Shown here one piece after another: positions 17,311 through 25,742 of a DNA stretch of 64,000 bases (the stretch's first letter is position 1; each line of letters opens with the position of its first letter). The translations under genes and the position numbers were made by a program. Where the stretch lies: contig JBDSEV010000029.1 of NCBI GenBank assembly GCA_039919885.1, positions 1 through 64,000 of the forward strand, in the 5' to 3' direction. A model generated the notes under the pieces. The model worked only from the letters and a program-made list of their open reading frames with translations, was not told the origin of the DNA and ran no database searches. Origin of the DNA: JACMLD01 sp039919885 (GTDB lineage Bacteria > Bacteroidota > Bacteroidia > Chitinophagales > Chitinophagaceae).

Positions 17311-18758
17311 TTTTCAAGTATTGCTTTAATTGGCTGAACAAGTGCGTCAATATCCCCGGCACCCGCAGTAATCAGTACTTCTGTAAATTCGCTGCTGAGG
17401 CCCGGCACAAATGTTTCCTGTATATAAGTAAGGAGTCCTTCTTTACTTACCATGTGCTTGTTCCCATTTTTCATCTTTTGCAATATGGTATCGCTGCTGA
17501 TACCAGCAATGGGCAGCTCCCGCGCCGGGTATACCGGCAGCAACAGTACCTCATCTGCCAAATCCAGGCTTTCTGCAAATCCATCCGCCAGGTCGCGTGT
17601 TCTTGAATACAAGTGCGGCTGAAATATAACCGTACATTTTTTTCCGCTGAACAATGCTTTCGCCCCGCTAATCAATGCCTTCAGTTCTGCGGGATGATGG
17701 GCGTAATCATCAATAAAAATAACACCGCCGCTCACCCCGGCGCGGTAAGTGTCAGCAGGCGTAGTAATTGGCGGAAGAATATATTCAAACCTTCTTTTTA
17801 TTCCTTTAAAACTGGCAACGGCAGCTTTGATCTTTGCATGATCAATCTGCAGCAAGTGCGCCGTGGTAATTGCTGCCACCGCATTTTCAACATTGTGCAT
17901 GCCGCCCATATGCAAAACCACATCCGGCAGCATACTATCTTTCATCATCACATCAAACACGTAACCGCCGTTCATCATACGCACATTAGCAGCATATGCA
18001 TCAGCACTTTCATTTTGCCTGCTATAAGTAAGATGCCGGTCTGCAGTTAACTCGGCACCGCGCGTCAAACCAAATTTATTGAGCAGGATGCCGCCTTTCT
18101 TAACTTTAGCACCAAACGCAACAAACGCATCCTGAAGGGCCGTTTCAGTACCGTAAATATCCAGGTGGTCTGCATCCATTGAGCTGATAATAGCGATATC
18201 GGGGTTCAGCTGCAAAAAACTCCGGTCGTATTCATCCGCCTCTATCACACAAACATTGCGTTCATTACTCCAGAAATTGGTATTGTAATTGACCGAGATG
18301 CCCCCCAGGAAAGCGTTGCAGCCATAACCCGTATCGCGCAATAAATGGGCAATCATGGTAGTAATGGTCGTCTTGCCGTGGGTACCCCCGATACATATAT
18401 TAAAAGAACTTTTGCTGATAAGCCCCAGCACCTCGCTCCGCTTCATCACCGTTGCATTGTTTTCTTTGTACCAGGCCAGCTCCTGGTGATCTTTCGGCAC
18501 TGCCGGCGTGTATACCACCAACTGAACAGCTTTGGGCGCCAGTGAAACGTCATCTGTGTAATGAATAGCAATCCCTTCTGTTTCCAGTTTTTTTGTGAGC
18601 GCTGTGGTTGTTTTGTCATAACCACTCACGGTAAAGCCCTTCGATAAAAAATACCTGGCCAGCGCACTCATCCCAATACCGCCAATGCCAATAAAATAAA
18701 TGCTTCCGGCACCGGAAGGTGTATGTATTATTTCTTCTATCGTTTTTATCTGTTCCAT
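17307..18758 (-). CDS. murC: UDP-N-acetylmuramate--L-alanine ligase
   Basis: Adds L-alanine to UDP-MurNAc, the first amino acid of the peptide stem, in the cytoplasm. The 483-residue protein has the Rossmann-like N-terminus IYFIGIGGIGMSALARYFL, the Mur ligase P-loop GGTHGKTTITTMIAHLL, the conserved EADEYDRSFLQLNP and the C-terminal FIDDYAHHPAEL / VIFQPHLYSRTR segments that are specific to MurC. It overlaps ftsQ by 4 bases and starts 25 bases after murG. Confidence 0.98.
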   Translation of the reverse strand: MEQIKTIEEIIHTPSGAGSIYFIGIGGIGMSALARYFLSKGFTVSGYDKTTTALTKKLETEGIAIHYTDDVSLAPKAVQLVVYTPAVPKDHQELAWYKENNATVMKRSEVLGLISKSSFNICIGGTHGKTTITTMIAHLLRDTGYGCNAFLGGISVNYNTNFWSNERNVCVIEADEYDRSFLQLNPDIAIISSMDADHLDIYGTETALQDAFVAFGAKVKKGGILLNKFGLTRGAELTADRHLTYSRQNESADAYAANVRMMNGGYVFDVMMKDSMLPDVVLHMGGMHNVENAVAAITTAHLLQIDHAKIKAAVASFKGIKRRFEYILPPITTPADTYRAGVSGGVIFIDDYAHHPAELKALISGAKALFSGKKCTVIFQPHLYSRTRDLADGFAESLDLADEVLLLPVYPARELPIAGISSDTILQKMKNGNKHMVSKEGLLTYIQETFVPGLSSEFTEVLITAGAGDIDALVQPIKAILEK

Positions 18759-18783
18759 TGTTAGCTGTCCTTCACCTGATATT

Positions 18784-19911
18784 TCACACGTGGGTACTGC
18801 CCGCTGTGTCCTTTTTTATTTTTTCGATGGTATGCAAAATTTCGGTGGCAATTCTTTTACCGGCATCCGTAACTGCCAGTTTTGCAATATTGGCTTCCAG
18901 TGTCCGCTGCTGTTCCTCATTTTTAACCAATCCTATAATCGTTTCTACCAGTTTATCTTTTGCTTCGTTGTCTTTTACCAGCAGACCCGCCTGCTTATTC
19001 ACCAGGTTTTGCGCATTGGCTGTCTGGTGATCTTCGGCTGCAAACGGGTAAGGCACAAATACCACCGGTTTTTTTACCACACACAATTCTGCAATGGACA
19101 TCGCGCCTGATCGCGATACCACAGCGTCTGCGGCTGCGTACGCCATTTCCATCTTTGCAATAAAATCATTTACCCACACATTGGTTTTACCGGCAGCCTG
19201 ATCTTTTGCAGTGGCAGCATATGGTCGCCCGGTTTGCCATATCAGTTGCACATCATTTTTTTCAAATTCAGCAATGTGGAGGCCAATGGCTTCGTTGATA
19301 CCTTTTGCGCCAAGGCTGCCACCGGTTACCAATATTGTTTTTTTGCCGGCAGCCAATCCAAAAAAAGCACTTGCTTCATTTCTGGTGACTGCATTGTTTG
19401 CAATACTACTTCTCACCGGGTTTCCGGTTATCATGATTTTTCCCGCCGGAAAAAATTTCTCCATTCCATCGCTGGCTACAAAAATTTTATTTGCCCTCAC
19501 GCCCAGCAGCTTATTGCTTTTTCCCGCAAACGAATTACTCTCATGAATAAAGGCGGGAATGCCTTTGCTTTGTGCAAAACGCAACACCGGGAAACTTGAA
19601 TAGCCGCCTACACCGATCACCGCATCGGGCATAAAATCAGCTACAATGGTCCGCACCTGGAAATAGCTTTTCAGTAGTTTAAAAGGCAACCCGATATTGC
19701 TAATCAAAGAGCTCCTGTTGAATCCGGCGATGTCAATACCTTTTATCGGGTAACCCGCCTGCGGCACCTTCTCCATTTCCATTTTGCCTTTAGCACCCAC
19801 AAACAAAAGATCAATGCCCGGCTCTATTTCCTTCAACGCGTTGGCAATGGCAATGGCTGGAAAAATATGCCCGCCAGTACCACCTCCCGCTATGATGATT
19901 TTTTTATTCAT
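18784..19911 (-). CDS. murG: UDP-GlcNAc transferase MurG (lipid II synthesis)
   Basis: Transfers GlcNAc to lipid I on the inner face of the membrane to make lipid II (GT28 family). The 375-residue protein has the glycine-rich loop AGGGTGGHIFPAIAIANAL, VIGVGGYSSFPVL, ITGNPVRSSI and the donor-binding loop VTGGSLGAKGINEAIG. The C-terminal half has SRSGAMSIAELCVVKKPVVF, the UDP-GlcNAc-binding helix. It overlaps ftsW by 8 bases, so the two are probably coupled. Confidence 0.98.
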   Translation of the reverse strand: MNKKIIIAGGGTGGHIFPAIAIANALKEIEPGIDLLFVGAKGKMEMEKVPQAGYPIKGIDIAGFNRSSLISNIGLPFKLLKSYFQVRTIVADFMPDAVIGVGGYSSFPVLRFAQSKGIPAFIHESNSFAGKSNKLLGVRANKIFVASDGMEKFFPAGKIMITGNPVRSSIANNAVTRNEASAFFGLAAGKKTILVTGGSLGAKGINEAIGLHIAEFEKNDVQLIWQTGRPYAATAKDQAAGKTNVWVNDFIAKMEMAYAAADAVVSRSGAMSIAELCVVKKPVVFVPYPFAAEDHQTANAQNLVNKQAGLLVKDNEAKDKLVETIIGLVKNEEQQRTLEANIAKLAVTDAGKRIATEILHTIEKIKKDTAGSTHV

Positions 19912-21163
19912 CCTCCTCTTTTTGGTTTGCTGCCAACACAGCCTTGCCTTCCAGCTGCTCTACGTTTGTTGCAACGCTCAGTATAATGCCTATTGCAATA
20001 CAGGTAAAGATGAATGAACTGCCGCCCATACTTATCAACGGCAGTGTTACACCTGTTACCGGAAATAAATTTACGTTTACGGCCATATTGGCAAGGGCCT
20101 GTATAACGAGCGTAAAACTTAAGGCAAGTGCCAGAAAAGCGCCGAAAGCATAGGGGCACCGTTTAAAAATCCGGATACACCGGAATAAAAAAACCAGGTA
20201 AATAAATGCGATAAACATGCCACCCATTAATCCATATTCTTCTATGATGATGGCGAAAATAAAATCACTGTACGGATGCGGCAAAAAATTACGCTGCTGG
20301 CTGTTGCCTGGGCCTACGCCCGTCCAGCCGCCTTTGGCAATCGCAATTTTTGCCTGGTTTACCTGGTAGTTGTCTTCGTCATCTGCATCAGCACCACCAC
20401 CATACATAAAATTCTCCACGCGGTTAATCCAGGTATTCATGCGACCCAGCAATTTTGAATGTGCTTCTGCTTTTACAATTTCACCGTTGTTTTGCTTATG
20501 GTGAATTACCGCGGCAGAAATCAGCATCATTACAGGAATCATTGCCAAGCCAATGATTAGCAGCAGGTGTTTGGTACTCACCCGGCCGATAAACATGATT
20601 AACATACTGGTAGCGCCAATGAGCAGTGCGGTAGATAAATTAGCGGGTGCAATTAATACGCAAATGATGCCAACCGGTATAATGACTGGCAGAAATCCTT
20701 TTTTGAAATCCTTGATCACGTCCTGCTTTTTACTCAGGAGCCGGCTGAGGTACATGAATAAGGCAAGCTTGGCTAAATCGGATGTTTGCACCGTCATTTG
20801 TATGATGGGCAATTTAATCCAGCGGCTTCCCTCGTTTAAACGCACCCCAAAAAATAAGGTATAGACAAGCAATGGTATAGAAAGAATAAATAGCAACCGC
20901 GCAATTTGCGAGTACAATTTGTAATTCACTTTATGCAGAAAATAAATTATCATGATGCCCACAGCAATAAAAACGACCTGCTTAAACAGGTACGATTCAT
21001 TGCTTTTGCTCAGCCGATAGGCAAGTGTACCGGTACTGCTGTACACCACCAGCAGCGATACCAGCGCCAGCACCACCACGGCTGCCCAGATCACCTTATC
21101 GCCCCTGGTCTTCTGGCCAAGTCCTTTGAAAGGATTTTTTTCTATGGTTGCAAATTCGTTCAC
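19904..21163 (-). CDS. ftsW: SEDS-family glycosyltransferase FtsW
   Basis: Peptidoglycan polymerase of the SEDS family that works with FtsI at the septum. The 419-residue polytopic protein has about ten hydrophobic helices and the family landmarks LNEGSRWIKLPIIQMTVQTS near residue 110 (NGARRWI type), the VGPGNSQQRNFLPHPYSDFIF loop containing the expected catalytic Asp region, and the C-terminal PVTGVTLPLISMGGSS signature. The murD-distal spacer upstream is filled with repeats. FtsW rather than RodA is preferred because of its place in the dcw cluster. Confidence 0.95.
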   Translation of the reverse strand: MNEFATIEKNPFKGLGQKTRGDKVIWAAVVVLALVSLLVVYSSTGTLAYRLSKSNESYLFKQVVFIAVGIMIIYFLHKVNYKLYSQIARLLFILSIPLLVYTLFFGVRLNEGSRWIKLPIIQMTVQTSDLAKLALFMYLSRLLSKKQDVIKDFKKGFLPVIIPVGIICVLIAPANLSTALLIGATSMLIMFIGRVSTKHLLLIIGLAMIPVMMLISAAVIHHKQNNGEIVKAEAHSKLLGRMNTWINRVENFMYGGGADADDEDNYQVNQAKIAIAKGGWTGVGPGNSQQRNFLPHPYSDFIFAIIIEEYGLMGGMFIAFIYLVFLFRCIRIFKRCPYAFGAFLALALSFTLVIQALANMAVNVNLFPVTGVTLPLISMGGSSFIFTCIAIGIILSVATNVEQLEGKAVLAANQKEEDE

Positions 21164-21350
21164 TGAGTATTAAGTTGTAAGTATTATGTTGTAAGTTTTA
21201 AGTATTGGGTATTGGGTATTGGGTAAAAAACAGATTGGGCAAATAATTATATGCTAAGATTATGTGAGTTACGTCAGTTACCGGTTGTTTTCACTTACCA
21301 CTTATAACCTATTACTTATAACTTACTACTTATCACTTACCACTTATAAC
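21164..21350 (-). repeat. TAAGT-type repeats filling the murD-ftsW spacer
   Basis: The spacer holds no gene. At the murD end, CACTTACCACTTATAAC occurs twice (21292-21308 and 21334-21350), and the second copy supplies the murD stop codon: on the minus strand the gene ends TTA TAA and runs on as GTGGTAAGTG. At the ftsW end a 7-base unit GTATTGG repeats three times (21202-21222) among TAAGTATTA-like units. The two halves are partly complementary and could pair across the spacer. Confidence 0.75.
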
Positions 21351-22684
21351 TCCCTCACTGCATCTTTAAATTGTTTGCCCCTGTCTTCGTAATTCTTGAA
21401 TAAATCAAAACTGGCGCAGGCCGGGCTGAGCAGCACCACATCCCCTTTTTCTGCAAAATGAAAGGCCGCCTGTACCGCTTCAGCAGCATTGCTGGTGTTC
21501 ACTATCAGCTCCACATCTTTGCCAAAGGCCTCATGAATTTTGCGATTGTCCAAACCCATACACACGATGGCTTTTACTTTTTCTTTCACCAGGTCAAGCA
21601 ACAAAGCGTAATCATTGCCTTTGTCTACCCCACCGAGAATGAGGATAGTCGGCTTTTCCATACTTTCCAGTGCATACCAGGTACTGTTTACATTGGTGGC
21701 CTTGCTGTCGTTCACAAACTCCACACCTTTTACCGTTAAAACAGTTTCCATGCGGTGCTCGAGTGTCTCAAAGGATTCTATTGCCTCCCGTATCTTGTCT
21801 TTACGCAGCCCGAGGGTAGCCGCAGCAATTCCTGCCGCCATTGTATTGTATTGATTGTGTTTGCCCTTGAGCGCAAAGTCATAGATGCTCATGGTTACGC
21901 GCTCGTTGTTTGCTTCAACGATCATTTGTCCGTTTCTGATAAATCCGCCGTTGCCTGGTTGTTGTTGCATAGTAAATGGTAATAGGTTAGAATTGATAGC
22001 AAATTGATTGATGTACTGTACCGTTACCGGGTCATCTGAACAATAAATAAAATAATCTTCTTTTGTCTGGTTCTTCGCTATGCGGAATTTGCTGGCGATA
22101 TAATTTTCAAACTTGTAATCGTACCTGTCTAAATGATCCTCCGTTATGTTGGTTAATATGGCTACTTCCGGTCTGAATGTTTTTATATCGTCTAACTGAA
22201 AAGAACTTATTTCCGCTATGTACCATGGCCGTGGATCTTCTGCCACCTGTTTGGCAAAGGAATAACCAATATTCCCTACCAGCGCCGCGTCCAGTCCTGC
22301 ATGTTTGCAGATATGGTACAGCAGTGCGGTAGTAGTGGTTTTTCCATTGCTTCCTGTAATGGCCACTATTTTGCTATTGCCTTTGTACCGGTAGGCCAGT
22401 TCAATCTCACTGATTACTGCAATGCCTTTTTCACGAATCTTTTTCAGCAGTTCATTTTTCTCAGGTATACCGGGACTTTTAACAATTTCATCTGCATTGA
22501 GTACCAGTTGCGCTGTATGACCGCTTTCTTCAAATGCAATCTGGTGCGCTTCCAATTCTTGTTTGTATACATCTTTCAAAGAACCGCTGTCCGACAGAAA
22601 CACGTCAAACCCCTGCTGCTTCGCCAGTAATGCGGCGCCAACACCGCTTTCGCCTCCGCCAAGTATGACCATTCGTTTACGCAT
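21344..22684 (-). CDS. murD: UDP-N-acetylmuramoylalanine--D-glutamate ligase
   Basis: Adds D-glutamate to UDP-MurNAc-L-Ala in the cytoplasm. The 446-residue protein starts MRKRMVILGGGESGVGAAL, has the P-loop ITGSNGKTTTTALLYHI, the metal and carbamate-Lys region TNITEDHLDRYDYKFENY, and the C-terminal domain with VNDSKATNVNSTWYAL and LSPACASFDLFKNYEDRG, which are MurD-specific. Its stop codon is formed by the first unit of the spacer repeat. The mraY gene lies 212 bases upstream in the transcript. Confidence 0.98.
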   Translation of the reverse strand: MRKRMVILGGGESGVGAALLAKQQGFDVFLSDSGSLKDVYKQELEAHQIAFEESGHTAQLVLNADEIVKSPGIPEKNELLKKIREKGIAVISEIELAYRYKGNSKIVAITGSNGKTTTTALLYHICKHAGLDAALVGNIGYSFAKQVAEDPRPWYIAEISSFQLDDIKTFRPEVAILTNITEDHLDRYDYKFENYIASKFRIAKNQTKEDYFIYCSDDPVTVQYINQFAINSNLLPFTMQQQPGNGGFIRNGQMIVEANNERVTMSIYDFALKGKHNQYNTMAAGIAAATLGLRKDKIREAIESFETLEHRMETVLTVKGVEFVNDSKATNVNSTWYALESMEKPTILILGGVDKGNDYALLLDLVKEKVKAIVCMGLDNRKIHEAFGKDVELIVNTSNAAEAVQAAFHFAEKGDVVLLSPACASFDLFKNYEDRGKQFKDAVREL

Positions 22685-22896
22685 CGCTTCTAATCAGTTT
22701 CAATAGCTATCCGTTGTCCGGATTAAAGGGGGTTTTTCAGTAGTATTAAATCTTTGTACTCCACAATCTCTTTCCGACCTTAAGGGCGCTTTCATTGGAT
22801 GGATTTGGCTTGCCGCGGTTTTTCAGCAATATGTTATTGGTTCATGATGTTTTTAAGCGTATTCGCCATCACTTCAAAACACCTGCGTAATTTTTT

Positions 22897-24177
22897 TTAC
22901 CTGATTTTTAACGTTACAATTGACAACACAACGCATAAAATAGTAACTATCCAGAACCTTGTTACAATCTTACTTTCATGATAGCCCAGTTTCTGGTAAT
23001 GATGATGAAGCGGGCTCATCAGAAATATTCGCTTCCCCTCCCCATATTTTTTCCGGGTATATTTAAAATAACTAACCTGTATGGTGACGCTTAAAATTTC
23101 TACCAGGAAAACACCGCAAAAAATCGGTATCAATAATTCTTTGCGTACCATGATAGCAAGTGCTGCAATGATACCGCCGAGGGTAAGGCTTCCGGTATCA
23201 CCCATAAACACCTGTGCCGGATACGCATTGTACCACAGAAATCCTATGCAGGCCCCTACCATGGCTGCAATGAAAATAGACAGCTCACCAAGATTTGGTA
23301 TATACATGATGTTTAGGTAATCCGCCACCCGTATATTTCCACTGGCGTAGGCAAAAATGCCCAGGCAAACGCCAATCAGGGCAGAAGTACCCGTTGCCAG
23401 CCCGTCTATGCCATCCGTTATGTTAGCGCCATTTGATACGGCGGTTATAATAAATATCACTACCAGCAGGTACAACACCCATGTATAACCGCGGATAGCT
23501 TCCGGCAATAATTTAGAATAATTGAATTCATGCGATTTTACAAAAGGGATAGTGGTTATGGGGTAATCTGATTTTACAAAATATCTTTCGCTGCCATCCA
23601 GTTTTACTACTTTAACATCTTTCGGGTTCACTGTCTTAATGTCGCCCGTAAATTCCCGGTAAGCTTTTACATTTTCGTTGAACAATAAGGTGAGCCCAAT
23701 AATAAGCCCCAGCCCCACCTGGCCAAGAATTTTAAACCATCCGGCAAGTCCGTCTTTATCGCCTTTCTTATAGGCAACGCCCAGCTGTGTTGCCATTCTT
23801 TTCGACCGCAGTTTCAGGTAATCGTCTATAAAACCAACGATACCGAGCCAGATAGTTGCAAGAGTCATCAACCGTATATAGGCCTTGGTGAGGTCCGCCA
23901 GTAAAAGGGTCGGTACCAATATTCCCAGTATGATGATCAGGCCGCCCATGGTGGGTGTTCCTTTTTTCTGCTGTTCGCCGGCAAGCCCCAGCTCACGTAC
24001 GGTTTCGCCCACCTGCTTTTTAATTAAAAAATTAATCAGGCGTTTACCGTAAACGGAGGTAATGGTAAGCGACAATAAAACAGCCAGCAATAACCTGAAT
24101 GTAATGAACTGGAACAATGCCCTGCCTGGCATTGTTATGCCCTGTTGTTTAAACCATTCAAATAAGTGGTATAGCAT
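22897..24177 (-). CDS. mraY: Phospho-MurNAc-pentapeptide transferase
   Basis: Integral membrane enzyme that makes lipid I from UDP-MurNAc-pentapeptide and undecaprenyl phosphate. The 426-residue protein has about ten helices and the signatures GTPTMGGLIIILG, FIDDYLKLRSKR (catalytic Asp pair), NGANITDGIDGLATG and MGDTGSLTLGGIIAALA. The C-terminus contains FLMSPLHHHYQKLG, the MraY-specific HHH loop. An insertion of about 60 residues between the second and third motifs (around ETGDIKTVNPKDVKVVKLDG) makes it longer than E. coli MraY (360), as is common in this phylum. Confidence 0.98.
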   Translation of the reverse strand: MLYHLFEWFKQQGITMPGRALFQFITFRLLLAVLLSLTITSVYGKRLINFLIKKQVGETVRELGLAGEQQKKGTPTMGGLIIILGILVPTLLLADLTKAYIRLMTLATIWLGIVGFIDDYLKLRSKRMATQLGVAYKKGDKDGLAGWFKILGQVGLGLIIGLTLLFNENVKAYREFTGDIKTVNPKDVKVVKLDGSERYFVKSDYPITTIPFVKSHEFNYSKLLPEAIRGYTWVLYLLVVIFIITAVSNGANITDGIDGLATGTSALIGVCLGIFAYASGNIRVADYLNIMYIPNLGELSIFIAAMVGACIGFLWYNAYPAQVFMGDTGSLTLGGIIAALAIMVRKELLIPIFCGVFLVEILSVTIQVSYFKYTRKKYGEGKRIFLMSPLHHHYQKLGYHESKIVTRFWIVTILCVVLSIVTLKIR

Positions 24178-24263
24178 CTTTATATATTGACTTTAATACA
24201 CTGTTCCTTTTTCTGGTGTTGCGCTGCCTGAGTGTTTCTCATCAGTCCACGGTGGCTTCGTTT

Positions 24264-25730
24264 CTATTTATTCAGCAACGCAAAAACTTTAGCCAGTTCT
24301 TCTTTGTCATCAAAATGATGTTTCACGCCCTGGATATCCTGGTATTTTTCATGGCCCTTACCGGCAATCAGCACAATATCATCGGGCTTGCTAAAGCTGA
24401 TAGCCGTTTTAATAGCTTCGCGCCGATCTGATATTGATATGGTTTTTCTTTTTGCTGCTGTGTTTAACCCCTGTTCCATCTCTTTTAATATCTGCGCCGG
24501 ATCTTCACTGCGGGGGTTGTCTGAGGTAAGAATCACGCGGTCACTGTACCTGCAAGCCTCAGCCGCCATCAAGGGTCTTTTTGTTTTGTCGCGATCGCCA
24601 CCACATCCTACTACGGTAATTATCTGCTCATATCCTTTGCGCAATTGCTGAATAGTCACCAGCACATTTACAAGGGCATCGGGTGTATGTGCATAATCGA
24701 CAATGCCCATTACTTTTTCTTTTGCCGATACGATATAATCAAACCTGCCTTCCGCACCAGTGAGGATACTCAGGCAACGCAATACTTCATGTTTGTCTTC
24801 TCCCATACAGATAGCGGCTCCGTATACCGCCAGCAGGTTGTATGCATTGAATTCGCCAATCATCCTGAAATGCACTTCCTGGTCATTAACCACCATCACC
24901 AGCCCGGTGAGTCCGTTTTCAAGAATTTTTCCCTTGAAATCGGCCATGGCTTTAAGGCTGTAATAAAATTTCGCAGCATTGGTATTCTGCAGCATTACGG
25001 TGCCTCTTTTATCGTCCAGGTTAGAAATTGAAAAAGCGTCAGATGACAACGCATCAAAAAATGATTTTTTTACCCGTATGTATTCGTCAAAACTTTTATG
25101 ATAATCGAGATGGTCATGCGTGATGTTACTGAAGAGTGCCCCGGTGAAATGAAGACCTGCCAGGCGGTGCTGGTGCACTGCGTGCGAACTACATTCCATG
25201 AATACGTGTGTGCATCCTTCATCCACCATTTGCCGGATCAGCTGGTTCACGGTTACCTGGTCTGGCGTTGTATGGGTGGCGGGTATGATTGTATCGCCAA
25301 TATGATTTTGAACCGTACTCAGCAACCCGCATTTATAACCCAGGGCCGTAAAGAGCTTGTACAACAACGTGGCGATGGTTGTTTTACCGTTGGTGCCGGT
25401 TACCCCCACCAGTTTCAATTTCTCTGAGGGATGACCGTAAAAGTTGTGCGCCATATAGCCCGCAGCTGCTGCGCTGTTTTCTACCTGTACATAGGTAACC
25501 GCTTCATCAAGTTCCGCCGGAAATTGTTCGCAGATAATTACCCCGGCACCTTTTTCGATGGCGGCTTTAATAAACTGGTGACCGTCTGATGCCGTGCCAT
25601 GAATTGCCACAAATGCCGTTCCTTTGCTCACTTTCCTGGAATCTGTTTGCACATCCTGCACCTGCGCCTGCGTATTGCCGTGCATGGAGCGGATGCTTAC
25701 TTTGTATAATATGTCCTGCAATATTGCCAT
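24264..25730 (-). CDS. murE: UDP-MurNAc-L-Ala-D-Glu--diaminopimelate ligase
   Basis: Adds the third stem amino acid. The 488-residue protein has VQTDSRKVSKGTAFVAIHG near the N-terminus, the P-loop GVTGTNGKTTIATLLYKL, THDHLDYHKSFDEY around the carbamylated Lys and the C-terminal DNPRSEDP. The DNPR motif is the known marker for meso-diaminopimelate specificity rather than lysine, so the wall is predicted to be of the DAP type. It is preceded by ftsI with 12 bases between them, and murF, often next in other phyla, is absent. Confidence 0.98.
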   Translation of the reverse strand: MAILQDILYKVSIRSMHGNTQAQVQDVQTDSRKVSKGTAFVAIHGTASDGHQFIKAAIEKGAGVIICEQFPAELDEAVTYVQVENSAAAAGYMAHNFYGHPSEKLKLVGVTGTNGKTTIATLLYKLFTALGYKCGLLSTVQNHIGDTIIPATHTTPDQVTVNQLIRQMVDEGCTHVFMECSSHAVHQHRLAGLHFTGALFSNITHDHLDYHKSFDEYIRVKKSFFDALSSDAFSISNLDDKRGTVMLQNTNAAKFYYSLKAMADFKGKILENGLTGLVMVVNDQEVHFRMIGEFNAYNLLAVYGAAICMGEDKHEVLRCLSILTGAEGRFDYIVSAKEKVMGIVDYAHTPDALVNVLVTIQQLRKGYEQIITVVGCGGDRDKTKRPLMAAEACRYSDRVILTSDNPRSEDPAQILKEMEQGLNTAAKRKTISISDRREAIKTAISFSKPDDIVLIAGKGHEKYQDIQGVKHHFDDKEELAKVFALLNK

Positions 25731-25742
25731 ATGCTTACCCTG

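Noticed and set aside
22685..22896. Repeat family in the mraY-murD spacer like those in the other dcw spacers
   Set aside because: I looked for TAAG-initiated repeats behind mraY; the stop is followed by an A-run and unique sequence, so this spacer is not part of the pattern.
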